From NCBI GenBank assembly GCA_013396755.1, contig VWZF01001872.1:584444-648443 (forward strand): a stretch of DNA of 64,000 nt. The letters are read 5' to 3'. The notes under the pieces were generated by a model. The model did not search any database and had not been told where the DNA came from. It worked only from the letters and a program-made list of their open reading frames with translations. Within the stretch, counting starts at the first letter, position 1; the number at the start of each line of letters is the position of its first letter. The stretch is from Sclerurus mexicanus (taxonomy: Eukaryota; Chordata; Aves; Passeriformes; Furnariidae). Positions 1 to 12,901 of this stretch are shown here, piece by piece. The position numbers and the translations under genes were made by a program.

Positions 1-107
1 CTTCAAGCTTGTGGGGGGTTCCAAGCGTAGAGGATCCACACAGAATGGGCAGCCCTGCTCCCTTACTACCTGGAGACCTTCTGGGAGGAGGGTCGGATTC
101 AATCTGA
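1..107 (+). CDS. TNRC6B: TNRC6B C-terminus (partial, 3' end only)
   Basis: Reading from position 3 (bases 1-2 finish an earlier codon) gives 34 codons and a TGA stop at 105-107. The peptide starts SSLWGVPSVEDPHRM and ends LLPGDLLGGGSDSI, which I recognise as the C-terminal tail of the GW182-family protein TNRC6B. The paralogues TNRC6A and TNRC6C end differently, in GGGGESM. TNRC6 proteins bind Argonaute through GW repeats and recruit CCR4-NOT and PAN2-PAN3 through their C-terminal silencing domain; this fragment is the extreme tail of that region. The rest of the gene lies upstream of the window. Seen: the peptide and stop. Known: the family role. The orientation and the ADSL neighbour agree with the human 22q13 order. 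Confidence 0.93.
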   Translation, partial: SSLWGVPSVEDPHRMGSPAPLLPGDLLGGGSDSI

Positions 108-345
108 ACTTAGAACTTTCAACTCTGACCTCGTGACCTTTTTTGGAACAGCAGCAGCACTAACTTGACCTTTTCGTTTTTTTCAACTTGCAATAAATAC
201 ATTTATAAAAGGAAAAAAGAAAACGGAGAAAGAAAAAAAGGTGGGTCATTGACAGACTGTCTGAGCACATAGTTGCCTCCCTTATATAACTTCAGTTTTT
301 TCGTTTGGAATATGAATCCAAAAAGAGAACATATCACTCTTGAAA

Positions 346-353
346 TACTTGAA
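346..353 (+). promoter_or_regulatory. miR-26 8-mer seed match in TNRC6B 3' UTR
   Basis: The sequence TACTTGAA is the full 8-mer target of miR-26. It lies about 240 bases after the stop codon, in the proximal UTR where sites tend to be effective. One random 8-mer match per 65 kb is expected, so this is suggestive only. Confidence 0.3.
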
Positions 354-2349
354 TTGTGAACGCCAACTTAGAAAGACAATGTGAAGCAAGTACACATACC
401 ATTTAAATTTAAACAGAAAAAATTAAAAAAATTAGTTTCTAGTTTTTCACTTTTTCATGTTATACGGAAGTTGTTGCTAAGAAACATATATACTGAAAAA
501 ATAGCTTTTTAACTTTGTTTGCACTGGGTGTGTTTCCGTCCTTAGGTCTACCATGTTGGGTTGGGGTAGGGGAGGGGTTCAAAAGAAAAATGGGGGGGAG
601 GGAAAGACTTGACGGAGCCTCACTTTAAAAACAAAAAAAATTAAAAAGAAAAAAAAACTAAAAAAAAAAAATTAAAAACCCACAAAAAAAACAAAACAGA
701 AAAAAAAACAAACAAAACAAAAACCAACACTTTGTGATTGGCTGGTTGATAAGTACCAGTGTGTTCTGGCACATGTAACTGCCCACGTGTGCTTGTTTCT
801 GTGTGAGTGCGTGTGCACATGTTTGTGTGTGTGCATTTTTTTTTTCTCTCTAAATATATATATAATCTTGAAACGCTGCATTGCTGATGGTCTACGGGCT
901 GGCTGGCCATCTGCATGTCTTGATCCTGAGAACAAGACAAGCATGGTGGAATCCCTGTGACTGAAGCAGAATCCAGTTGGGCTGGATAAAAATTTGTCAG
1001 TAGGTTTTTTTAAATTCATTTTAGCAGGGTGCTATCTCAAGTCTGCAGATCATACAGAGTGGATAGTTGCTTCCTAGCCCTTGTTCTAACCCTGTGGTAG
1101 AGCAGAACACTGCCATATCCAAAGGATTTGGTGAGAGGGGAGACAATGTTGTCTTTTGAGTAGCAGTGTCTTTATTTATGTCTGCATGTGGGGTTTTTGT
1201 ACTGAATGAACCCTAGAATGTTTGTTATATAATGCAAGCCATTTATTTCTTGCAACAAGGGGGAAAAGAGGAGGAAAGAAGACATTGCCATTTTTTGTGC
1301 AGCTAAAAGAAATGTTTTTTTCAGTCTCTTGCAAGCTTCAGTACCTTTAAAAACTGAGTGTTTCTTTTCTCCCCCAAACCTAAATAAGCACCCATATTCA
1401 TCCTAGAGGAATCCATCAAAAACTTGAAAATCCAGCCCAACCAAATTAGCCTTTTAATTGATTTACTGCTTGTATTAAAACTGACAGAAAAGTAAATTGT
1501 GGCAGCAGACTGCTGGCTGGCCTGCCTCATCTCCTGAAAGCACATGCAGCTGACTCCTTCCTGCGTCCTTCATGGTGAGCGTTACCTGTGCCAGGCCTTG
1601 GTGTCATTACAGCGCCAGACCATCACTGACAGAAACGTTTACTTACGAATGTTCTTAAACCAGTGTGTACTTCAAAGGTTTCCTTTTGTTTCTCTGTGTT
1701 GTTTTTTTTTCCTGTGTACATGGTTTTGCTTAGGGAGATATATAACTAGCAAAGACTTTTTTTTTTTTGAAGTATTGCACCTTTTTGTTTTTTTTGTTCT
1801 TACTTTTTCTGTACTGTTGCTTTTTAATTTCTGTATTTAAGGAAAGGTTTGGGGTTTTTTTTAGCATCAGTGTAGTAGTACTCTGGACAGGATAGGGGTG
1901 ACCTATAATCCACAGTGATAGCCAGTGTGTGCATGCATGTGTGCGCTGGGAACAAAACTTTTAAGACCTGTTGTTGTGAAAAGAGTTGTACCAGACTTGA
2001 AGGAACATCCCTTGACACGAAGCAGGAAGTCTTTTGCGGGAGTGGGGTCGGGAGAAGAGGGAATAGAGATGCCAGTACTTCTTCCGTAAGTGCTAGGACT
2101 TCCATGTGGCGTTGTCTGGCCGTTATACTGTCTAACAAAGTGCCGACATTCTGTACCAGCACATACCTGTCCATTCCAGCCCTCAGAGGTAGCAGTGCTC
2201 GGGCTTTATTACCTGGTGGAGGGGGGACGATAGGGGAGTCTGTTTCTTTAGCGTTTCCATCGAAGGATACGACCATGTCTAATACGTTTAACTCTACGCG
2301 TGGGTTTCGTGGGGAGAAGGAAAAGCAGATGCAAGTAATGGGGGGGGTT

Positions 2350-2369
2350 GCGTGTGTGTGTGTGTGTGC
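2350..2369 (+). repeat. GT dinucleotide repeat in TNRC6B 3' UTR
   Basis: A short near-perfect (GT)n run preceded by a G tract. It is a simple repeat, transcribed as GU in the UTR, and likely length-polymorphic. Confidence 0.8.
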
Positions 2370-2980
2370 TTGCGTGCTGGGGGTGGGAGGGAAGGGCTAG
2401 GGAATTACATGGTTGTTTTAATTTGCCCTTTCTATGTAAACCCAATGTCACAAGGAAGACTGACTGAGGGAAATGCTGCATATACACATGCCTGTAGATT
2501 TGTATGCAAAGTGTTAGTGGTAAAAAAAGTACTAGTAGGTTTGTATTTGTTTAGTAAACTGGAGTGTGCAGCATACTCTGGCCCCTTTGGAATATACTTT
2601 CCTATCATGTCTCCTCCTTCATCTGTCCCACCATGCACAAAGAAACAAAATGCTCTGTTTCAACTCCTGCTATCTAGCTAGCGGCCCTTGCGTGCAGGCA
2701 TCCGTAAAGCTTTGTTTCTAGTCTCTGCTCGAAGACCAGCCACGCTTGGACACGCAGAGCAGGTTCTTAAAAGTCCTGTGCCAGCAGTACTTCCTAGTGA
2801 AGCACCTTTGGCCTGAGCAAGCCAGTATCCTGTCACATGATTTGCTATACATGCTGGTTCATTGCTGTGTTCCACCCTCACTTCTTTCTCCCAACCTGCC
2901 CTAAGGTCCCTTTTCCTGCACTTTGGGCTAGTTGAGTTCATTGCGATACTACGGTGAAAGCCGGGTGCTAGAGCCCCTCT

Positions 2981-2988
2981 TGTTTACA
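2981..2988 (+). promoter_or_regulatory. miR-30 8-mer seed match in TNRC6B 3' UTR
   Basis: TGTTTACA is the complete 8-mer for miR-30. The match is by eye; conservation across birds and mammals would decide whether it is real. Confidence 0.3.
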
Positions 2989-5900
2989 AGACATAATGAG
3001 GGATTTGAAATATTTAAAGAGAAAAGCTAAATTGTTCTTCCATTGTAAGCGTAAAGGGAAAAAAAATTAAAACGTACAAAAAAAAAAAAAAGACCAAAAA
3101 GTGCATATATATATTTTAGATGAAGACTAACTCTGGGAGCATTTAACAGTGTTTTTGTTTTTATTTTAACATTTTATTTTCCTGCTTTAAATTTGCAAGC
3201 ATTCTCAGGAATTCTAGGGTAGGAAGCCAGTTTTTTGAAGATGGTTTATTTAACCTTATCCTAGATAGATGGCTGTTTCTTGTTGATAAACTTTTACAAG
3301 TTCCTGAATCTTCAAAATGTTTGAAAGTTTTTACTTTAAAAGAAAAATGCTAAAAAAAAAAATAAAAAGAAAAACAAAAAAAGAAAAAATCTCCAAATGT
3401 TACTGTCAAGCGAGGGATCAAGAATTTTAAAGACTTTCTAAATTTAAAATACATTAAGAAAACGTCTCAATATCAGCAACAGGATTTCACTGCAATCTTA
3501 AACAAATTGTGGGAAAAGAAGGGTTATCATTTGTAGTGCTTTATTACTCATGCAGACATGTGCAGTTGCATGGAGAAGTGTGTGAATGGAAATCTGTTGT
3601 TCCCTCTCGATTGAAACTAAACGAAAATACTCTTCAAGCACCTTTTTAAAAGCAAAGTGAAACCATAAACCTTTTTACAATGCAGTATAGTTTAACTGAA
3701 AGAGTCCTCAGGAGGACTAGCAGGAAATACGTGTTGGTGCTTCTTTGAACCACTTCTGAGTAGTGCTAAAGAAAACCAGTGCTGACAGAATACTCAGTAA
3801 CGAAGTGGGCTTATTATCCTGCCTTTTTCAGTATAGAAAAGAAAAAAGAAAAAACTCCAGCAAAATGTACATTGGAAATCAACTTTGCTGTTTTCAGCTA
3901 TTTGGTCAGTTCTATTCCACACTTGGAGATTTGCTGCTTGCTTTTCTTCACCTACTCCCTCCTCCCAGTCTTTCTGTTTTATATGAGGGAAATACCTGTT
4001 AAACTCCTCTGTTCACCCTGTTGCTGCTGGCTGTCAGGGCTTACAGTCTGGAACTTCAGAGTTCGGTGTTGGGATGGCCAACTTCTGTCTCCCAGCTCTA
4101 AGGGTTCAGGGGCTTACTGCGCCTGAAGCGGCCAGGCTCAAACCACAAAAACCGCACTAGTGCCTTTTTACATGCACCCACATGCCCTATAGTAGGGGAA
4201 GGGAGGGAAGACAAGGCAAAGTGAGGCAGTATAGCCACTTCATGGAAATAGGTGTACCCGTTCTTAAGGAAAAAGAGCATGCTGCATAAGCATGTTGTGC
4301 AATGAGTTACTTAAGAGTAATAGAGATAAGTTTTTATTATTAAAGAAATCAGATGCCAAATCCTGTCTCTTTCATAGCAGTTGCCCAGTGTTTTCATGTT
4401 GTGCTGTGTGTGCATGTGAGTCTATTGAAAATAATGCGTCAGTACTAATAATAATGTGCTTTAAAAATCCTGTCATGGGCCAGTAGAAGGAGGGTTTACT
4501 TACAAACTTTGGGATTTTATTTTGTTTTTTCATTTGTTCTATGGAGAGAATCTGAGTGCTTTGCCAGAAGCTGTGTTTTATCAAATCAGCAGTGTCCCAG
4601 AAGGAAAGAAACCGTAGCATTTAATCAAAAAAGCCAACAAACTTGACATACATTTGGAAGTGGGTCATGACTGCGTGCTGAAGGGTTGACAGTCTGGAGT
4701 TTCACCAGTCTGCTGGGTCCAAACCTATTGTAGCACAATAGTCTGCTTCTCCTTTCCTAAATGTGCAGTCCTGTAAGCGTTAGTGACTGTCTCCTCAGTG
4801 ACAGGTTCCCTAAATTGTTAAAGTAACATTAATCTGTTTTTCAACTATAGTTCACTGACCTGCAGGGCTTAGTCACAGCACTCCTAACCATGCAATTGCA
4901 AGTGCTGTCTGAGCATTCTGCTAACCACTGGTCTGCTGGGGGCAACTGTTGCTTATTGTTGTAAAAATTCTGCTACCATTTGAGCTCTTAACAGCGAAAA
5001 GTCAACAGGAATTGATGCTGGGATACTTCTGGGCTTTTATAAAACTGTTCCAGGGAGGGAATCAGTGGCAGTGTCCTGTTTAAATGTACTGGCAAGGAAG
5101 AGAAAAGAGTCTGGTGAAAGCACAGCTTGGAATAGATTATGGACATCTCTTTCCATATAAAAATCCAGCCACTTTGCTTACCCTACCCTGCAGTGTCTCT
5201 CAAGGTGAGAGTTTTTTAATGTGTTTGATGACTTTTTGCTCCATTTGAGGATTGTGTTTTAGCAGTGACAGCAAAGTCTTGCGAGCGCAAAAGAAAAAAA
5301 AGCGGGGTTACAGCTCGTAAACCTCTGTTGAGACCTCTGATATTACTTTGGAAGAACTGCTGTCTTTTCCCAGTGTTTTTGTGTTTCTACCTGGACATTT
5401 GCCTAGCAGTCTTGAGAGTGGGTTTTTTTGTGGGTTTGGGGTTTTTTTACAATCACAGGGTTTCAGGTTTTTCGTACAAGTTTGTTTTAATTGTGCTTCA
5501 CATTAAGTGGCTCGTGTAATGAACAAGAAGGTTAAGCCAAGTATGTTTTTACCTCTACAGTATAAACAGGATGTTTTTACCAAACTGGCTGGTATAACCA
5601 CCTCAAAGATTAAATAACAATTAAACACTTATATTAAGTTGGCCTTTTTTTTCACCCCTGCAAGATTTCTAAGCATTTATTCCTCTGAACTTTTGCCCTA
5701 TTTTTTCTTCCTAAAGGCATCGCCACATCTTCCACTATGTCCTAAATGTATATCCAAATAGTACTGTAGGGGATTTTTTTTCTTGGTTTGATTGGGTTTT
5801 TTGCTTCATCCTTTATTATGTTTAACTTAGGTTTCTGATTCTGCTTGTGCATATTGTTTTCCTGTTGACTTTAAGTGGAGCAATGTTTGTGTATCTGAGG

Positions 5901-6261
5901 TACCCAAATTTGGCCAAGTCCGGTCCAGAAAATCAGGAGTGATCCTCACGTGAATTAGTTCTACTGACCTTAAATGCATACTGCTCGACTAAGGGCTCTT
6001 TGTATAAGTAAACCTTTGCTGGATCAGGGCCAAGGTAGCAGATGAGGACCTGTTGTATTTCCAGTGCAGCAAACAACTGTGTTGCATATATCACATTCAC
6101 TGTAAATCACGTGACCTTAGTATGCAGGTTTCTCAAGAGGATTGAAATGCAGGTTTTGTGGAAGATGGTTAGCATCTCAGGGTACGAGTCCTGATTGAGT
6201 AAAACGTAGTTTTTTCTTTCTAAAGATGTAAGGTTCTCTTAGCAGAAGCATCTTTTTAAAT

Positions 6262-6269
6262 TGTAAATA
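6262..6269 (+). promoter_or_regulatory. Pumilio response element in TNRC6B 3' UTR
   Basis: TGTAAATA fits the Pumilio consensus UGUANAUA exactly. A second copy lies 570 bases downstream, which raises the chance that PUM1/PUM2 bind here. Confidence 0.4.
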
Positions 6270-6436
6270 TGCGTGCATGCTTTGTGGGCAGGAAAGTAAT
6301 ACCGAGAAAGCTACATTGAAGTTAATTCTAAAAAAAAAAAATCCCAAAACCCTACAACAAACAAATGCTGTTGAAATGCAACTTTGGTCCTGAATGTGAA
6401 GCAACAGTGCAAAATCTGTTGTTTGTGTAAACTGAT

Positions 6437-6444
6437 TTTGCACA
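6437..6444 (+). promoter_or_regulatory. miR-19 8-mer seed match in TNRC6B 3' UTR
   Basis: TTTGCACA is the full 8-mer target of miR-19, in an AT-rich setting favourable for access. By-eye match only. Confidence 0.3.
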
Positions 6445-6833
6445 AAATATCATTTCAGTTCTCTAGTTTATTTGCCGCTATTTTGCAATTTTAGGAACTG
6501 ATACTGTTAGATCATATCGATCATTCCCACTGTGATCAAGAGACAGATGTCTAAAACCCAGACTCTTTTTTTCCCCTTCACCTCCAGTACTAGGCTTCCG
6601 CATGTGGCAGAAGGGTATTGACAGTAATGGGAAGAAGTATGTGAAGTTTCCCAGAGTAGACAGAGCTGGTTTTCCCTGTTGCCCTGAATTCGCATCCAAA
6701 CCTAAAACACAAAGCAACAATTATGCTGTAGCTGAACTGTTGGTTGGACTAAACAACAGGAGCTGAACTGGAGATTTTTAGCAGCCTTGCTAGTTCATGT
6801 CCTTCACAATGTTTTGCCTGAGTGTTCCATCAC

Positions 6834-6841
6834 TGTAAATA
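6834..6841 (+). promoter_or_regulatory. Second Pumilio response element in TNRC6B 3' UTR
   Basis: A second exact TGTAAATA, matching UGUANAUA, in the same transcript orientation as the copy at 6,262. Confidence 0.4.
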
Positions 6842-7860
6842 CCAGTGTTGCTTAATTTTACCAAAGTTCCCCTGCAGTAGATAATAGGAAACAGGTCCAT
6901 TTTGTGGTGACTCGTGAAGCAGAGCTTTGCCTACAGTAGACTTCAAGGGTCTGTCTGCATTGCTGTTAAAACTGAGTCCGGGTCCTGTTTAAAATATAGC
7001 TCTCTATTCTGTGGTGTTAGTGACTTTAAATTTTTGTGATGTAGTAACTATAGCTTCTAATCCTTATATGAAAAGTGATTTAAGGTTTCATCTGTGCTAC
7101 AAAAAGCGCCACAGCTCCTGGTTGTTTGGAGCCTGTTTTTAAAACTTGTCAGGCCACGATAGATGCCGTTTCAACTGTAGCAGACGACATCGTTTGCTTC
7201 CATGGTTTGCCTGCGTGTTGCTTTTCACTGAGCTATGCAGGAAAGCTTTTCTCTAGAAGTCTCCCAGAGTCCTGTGCTATATAAGCAAGCTTCTAGCAAA
7301 TTAAGTGCCCTCTGCAAAAGAGCCATTTTTGCCCGGTATGTGTGACAGTTGGGACTGGTGACATTCAGCAGTGTTAGGGTTCCTGTTAACTTCGTAGCGA
7401 GAAAGGGAGTTTTTTGTCTTGACTCTGACAGCCTTTCTGTAAATTAGTACAGAGCACTCCAGGGAAAAAGAAAAAAAAAAAAAAAGAGAAAAAGGGAAGA
7501 ATGCATTGTGCCAGCCATTGTTAAGTATTTAAGTATTTTTTCAGCAAACATTCTTGACTGTGGTGAACGGAGGGGAAGAGACTGGATAATTTTGCATGAA
7601 TGCGCAATAGAAGGAGGCGCTGCTTGGCAAGAAATGCCTCTTTTTTGGGTGTTGGTGTGTGTTGTTACATTTGCAGAACTAACTTCCTCATTTTTTTTAT
7701 GTTTGTTTTTTTTTTTTAATTGAGAGAAAGTGGAAGCTCCTCCTGTTTCAGATGAAACACAACCAACCAGAAGTGAACATTTTCTTCATCATTTACTGTT
7801 GAGCAGGTTGCACAGCTTGTTAAAATAGCTATTTTAGTGACATGGTTATGATATTATGTG

Positions 7861-7920
7861 CTTTCTCTCCCCCCTCCCCCCCCCCCCCCNNNNNNNNNNN
7901 NNNNNNNNNNNNCCCCCCCG
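7861..7920. repeat. Poly-C tract with 23-N assembly gap
   Basis: A C-rich run leads into Ns at 7,890-7,912 and continues as C afterwards. The gap almost certainly stands for an unread poly-C (poly-G) homopolymer of unknown length inside the TNRC6B 3' UTR. Open frames crossing it are artefacts. Confidence 0.9.
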
Positions 7921-10656
7921 CCAGATATGGCTTACCCTTTCTATATAAGGCGCTGTGTGGGGTTTTTTGTTTTGTTTGGGGAACGTGTGGAGAAGAAGCA
8001 AAATGAAGTGAAAATGCAAGCCAAGGTAGAACAGCCTTACTTTAGGGGGTAGCCTTACAACAGAGCTTTATAGTGAGTGTGCTGTATTCCAAAATATGTA
8101 AGCCAAAAACAAAAAAAGCATTCATTTATGCAAAAAAAAATGAAAGAGGTGTTGGAAGACTTCTTTAATATGTACCTTCTAAAGGTGGAGTAAGGTCTCA
8201 CCAAGTGATACGTTATTGTGATACTTCTTGCTGGGTCAGTAGGAATGGGTCAGGGTATAAGCGCTTAACATTTTCCTCCTGTGTTTTTACAAGCAGTAAG
8301 TTAAATGTGGTATTAATGAATGTGCCTTTGTGAGTATAGTGACTGTCTAATTGAGGAGACCACTTGGGCTGGAGGGGAGACAATGGTCAATTTATTCTTT
8401 TAAGAGGTCAGACATTGAGATTGCAGCCCACTGGTCCCTTTTCACAAGAATCATCTTTGGGCTGGTCTCTACACTGCACAATACGTATTCATATGTGGTA
8501 GAGATTGGGGTGGGGGGTGTGAAGGGATGTCATGTGATGCACAGAAGCTGTTGATAGTTTTAGGCTAGTCTGCTGTTGCAGGTTCAGTTTGTATATGTAT
8601 TATGTGGCTTCTCTTTATGTTTGTGTGCATGAGTGTGAGTGTGTGTAGCTTTGGTTTTTTGTAAGCACTGGAGAATTGAAACACAGTGATGTTTGGGACA
8701 AATTTATACGTGTAGAGAAGATGATGTTTTGTAGCTTCTGTTAAATAGTGGGTGCAGGCACACTTTTACCCTCTCTGCCCGTGTCTTGATAAGCAAAACA
8801 GGAAATTTTTTTTTCAACCCTTCAACTTCCAGCACACTTAACGTTGCCATTTAAATGAACAGGGTATTACACAAGAAGAAAAAAAGTTTTTGAAATGGTG
8901 AGGTAGAAGTGTTTAAAAGGAAAAAAAATCTGAAGTAATTTTTTTGTTTCTTCAAAGCTGTTTGTAGCTAAACATGGGAATCTGCAGTGTCTCCTTCCAT
9001 TTGTTTTTTTTCTCTAATAATTCACCTCTTCGTCCCACCCAAAACATGAGGTGTTCAAGATCAAGAGCTGTTGTTGTAGCCCTTCGTAATTCCCACCCTG
9101 AAAAAAACTCCAGTGGGATCCCTCAGCTCTCTTCAGGAAGACAAAGAGAGGAGAGACTCTGCAGTTTTCTTTGCTTCGCTCTCATTCCTCTCTAATGGCC
9201 TTGAAATGTATTATTATGCAAATGTGAATTTTGATACTGAACTTAAGAAGAGGTTGTTTGTTCTTTTTTCAAAAAAAAAAAGGTCCCATATGTGGTCAGC
9301 ATTGCTTCTTTATTTTGTAAGTGAATTGTAAACTATGCATTCTGCAAAGGGGGTGTAGGGGACAAAGATCTTTGCTAAACTGTTGAGGAGTTTCTGTGTC
9401 CATGGTATATCCATTATAGTTTGGGGAAGTGGGGAGGTGATGACTTCAAAATAAGAAGGAATTGATAAGAACCTCTCTTTGTCAGACGTTGGCCAACAGG
9501 TAACTGGGCAGAGATTTGAAAAACTAATGTTGAGTGCAAAACAAAATCAACTCTCAGCCTCACACAGGGTTGTGAATTCTTGCCACGCAGTGTTAACCCG
9601 GGGCCGAAAGGGTGAGTGGAACACCAGCTCTACCTGGGGAACTATCTACTGCCTCCTGTGTTCTGGCCCTTGTTAAACTCAGGAAACGTGGTGCCACAGG
9701 CACTGTCTTTTTTTGGATTTACTACTAGTTTTCCATCGCAGCAGTCCTTGTGCTCTTCCAGGAGAATTGGAACACAGCTGGTCCTTGATATCTACACTTC
9801 CTTCTCCTTAAAGTTTTCTTTGCTGCTGTTTCTGGCACAGCTCATACAGTGATGGTGCAGCCGTGGACAAGATGGTGGAGATGGCACTTACGTTCCAGTG
9901 CTGTTCAAAGCCCGACTATGAGGACTGTGTTTTTTCAACATCAGTAGCTACCAGTGCTTTGTTGTCTGGTGTTACTGCTAGTGACTTAGCATTAATGTTG
10001 GCAGTGTGTGAAATTTTAGGGAAAAGAGATGGATAGTTAGACCAGGTCCTCTCTATTTAAAAAAAATTATCCTATTTGTGCTATGAGGTGATATCATAAT
10101 GGTCATAAAAAAGGATTTACTTCCTCACATCTCCAAAATGCGCTCATTGTGGATTATGTGTGTTCCTTGAAGCTTGCTGAGTTTCCAAGAGTAGTCTCCT
10201 CAGAAAAATGTAGATCTCATTGCCCTCTCTGTCACTGTTATAGGGACCTTTTGACTTGACATTTTCCTTTGTCCATGGTGAACCATGGTATCTGCATTAT
10301 CCTTGGCATTATTTTAGGTGTAATATCATAAACTGAGAGATTATCCTGTCTGTATCCAGTGTTTTCATGCAGCAATTTTATTTTTGTTGACATTCACAGT
10401 ACTGTAATAAGTAATAGACTTGATGATCACTCTCGCATCTGTGCCTGCCTTGCAGATGTGATCTTATCAGGGTTCCACTCTGTCAGATTGCCTTTAAAAA
10501 AAAGAAAAGGAAAAAAAATAATAAAAATCTGAAGTTTCAACTCACTCACTAAAATACCTCGTGGTACATTTCCCCTTTTGATGTAACCTTTTTAAATCTT
10601 CTAAACTTGCTGGGCTTTTATTTCCATCCATTATCTCCTTTCTAAAGATGTTTGAA

Positions 10657-10878
10657 CTAGTGGTTTTGAGCACAGGACCAGAAGCCTGGAACTCCTGAAT
10701 TCTAACATTGGCCATTACTCTTCTCTTGCCTTGGGCAAGTCATTTAACTGCTTTGCCTTTGTTTTTTCATCTGTAAAGCGGGGTTGTTAATAATACTTAC
10801 CTACCTCACAGGGGTTTTGTGAGGATAAAGTAGTCATGTTTGTAAAGTGCTTTAAAGAAAAAAGCATCATAGAAGTAT
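10657..10878 (+). mobile_element. MIR-family CORE-SINE, amniote type
   Basis: The layout follows MIR from end to end: a tRNA-like head (AGTGGTTTTGAGCACAGGA), the core around CCTTGGGCAAGTCATTTAAC, CATCTGTAAAGCGGGGTTG, ACTTACCTACCTCACAGG, and a tail GTTTGTAAAGTGCTTT followed by ATCATAGAAGTATTAT. It resembles the amniote MIR consensus as I remember it. It lies in sense orientation within the TNRC6B 3' UTR and is old and diverged. Known: MIR/CORE-SINEs are ancient and scarce in birds. Coordinates are good to about 10 bases. Confidence 0.85.
10801..10808 (+). promoter_or_regulatory. let-7 8-mer seed match inside the MIR element
   Basis: CTACCTCA is the full 8-mer target of let-7/miR-98. It is part of the MIR core sequence, so the site arrived with the SINE. 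It sits in the 3' UTR of a gene whose protein is itself part of the miRNA silencing complex. Confidence 0.4.
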
Positions 10879-12893
10879 TATGAGGTTTTCATAGCAAATT
10901 CTTGCTTGTTCTTTTTACATTGTTTGATTGTGTGGAGGGAGGTAACCCTTTTTTTTTTCCTTAATTATTAAAGCCATCAGACACGCAGATCCTAAATTAT
11001 AGAAGTTGGAGATTCAGTTACTTGTACTCCTTGTTCTTTATGCCTGTTTCCTTCTCCTGCTCTATTTTATATAGTTGTGCCAGTGTTGCTACACGTCACT
11101 TGTCTCTAGTACTTTTAGATAAGCTTCAGAGTTGAAGTACTTTGAGCTTGCTGCTTCTTTCACCAGATCACCAAATCAGAATAAGTTTGTGTACTTTTCC
11201 CTGCCATTAAATAGCATTTTTGGTAATGTCATCTTTCGAGTAGACACATCTTTTCCTGTCATCAGGAAGGGGGAGGTGGTGGTATGTCATTTCAGAGAGG
11301 GGACTGTAAGATGAAGAACCTTGCTACTTTATGCTGCTGCTCCAGGGATAAAGGGCAGAGTAGCTTTCTGTCTCCTTCCCTGAGTTAATTTCAGTGTGTT
11401 AGCAGTCACACTTCAAATGCAGTGTCTCTTCTTGTCCACAATATACAGAAGCCATCACCTGCCAATAAAACGTAGGAACAGAGGGAATGATAGTAGATGC
11501 TGCTTGTGTATATGCCTTACAGCTCTCCCAGAATGCCTCTGGGAGAGTGGTGGGGGAAGAGGTCTTCATTGGGTAAATCCCACAGCTGTCAGGGAACCTC
11601 TGCTACTTTCTCCCCTCTCAGTCACATGGTCGCTGCTCCTTCTTTCTTGGATGTGCGTCTCAGGGATGTGCATATGAGCCCATGCCTTTCGGAATCTGGC
11701 ATTTGAAATACCAAGAATATGGTTTCTATACCTGAAACCTTTCTGTCTGACACTCCCTGGTCCTCTCTGTCCTGCATTGCTCCCCGTGGCCTTAAGAACG
11801 TCTCTCCACTGTTGCCCTGTGCTACCCTCTCCATCTCTGCCAGTAATCAAGGTGAAGTGTGTACAGTGATTCTGCAGAAAAAGAAGCTAAAGTGATGCCA
11901 TGTGGGATTTACACACATCTGTATCATAGATTTTGCCACATCTGCTGTAAAACATGCAGACCATCTGATGCGCAGTGCTTTTTCTTTCTCATCTAGAAAG
12001 CAGAACAAACAGCAGTATGACTCTGATGATGGTAATTCTGTAATGTTTACTTTGAATTAAATGCGAAGTATTTCCCCAAAGAACCAAAAAAAAACCCACC
12101 TTCTAACTAAAGTAACCAAATCTAATCTTTCTGGGGGCGGGGGAGGGAAGGAGAGGAGGAAAAGCAGTGACAGGGGAGAGTTCTGATCTATTTTCATCTC
12201 CACCGCTTGGCTGGAGATATGAGATGCTGCTTTGAGTTCCACAAACATAAGGGATTATGTTTACAAAGGTAAATGCCTTCTACCTGTTCAGGAAACTGGC
12301 TACTGGTGGGCATCAGGAGTTTGGCAAGTTTCTCTTCATTGCAAACAAGTAATGAGAGAGGGGTGTGTCTGTAAGAGAAAGGGAGAAATAGATTCATTTC
12401 ATCTAGTCTTCTTGGTAAAATAATGCCACCTTCCTCTCTCCTTACGGAATAGAGGACTGAGGCGGCAGAACACAAAATCGATGATGTCCAATATTGGCTG
12501 GATTAGAAAAGGCAGCTTTTCTACTTTGCACATAAATAGGTAACAGGAAGGTACAGCTCAAGTCCTCTTGCCTGAAACACTGTCCCCCAGAAGCAGACAT
12601 TGTAATAATAAAAATAGTGGCTGTGTGTATATTGATGCTGTTTGCAAGTTACCTGTAAGTGTTTATTTTTTTTTCTTATACTTGAAATGGCTTCCTTTAC
12701 TAAACTCTCACCTTAGTTCTGGTTTCTCCCCTCCTTCTATAGTGTGCAGTAAAGAAAATTACAGGACAAATAGGGGAGAATGTAGAGGAGGTGACACAGT
12801 GTCTTGCATATCCAGGATTCATCTTACTTTCCATCCCACATTCTCAAGAGATGTTTAACCTTCCTAAGGGTTTTCCATGGACACAGAAACTCA

Positions 12894-12901
12894 GCACTTT
12901 A
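12894..12901 (+). promoter_or_regulatory. miR-17/20/93/106 8-mer seed match
   Basis: GCACTTTA is the full 8-mer for the miR-17 family, near the distal end of the presumed TNRC6B 3' UTR. By-eye match only. Confidence 0.3.

Noticed and set aside
1544..2400. Frames of 98-161 codons in the TNRC6B 3' UTR
   Set aside because: Low-complexity Phe/Leu-, Val/Cys-rich translations of T- and GT-rich sequence, no recognisable family, inside a known long UTR.
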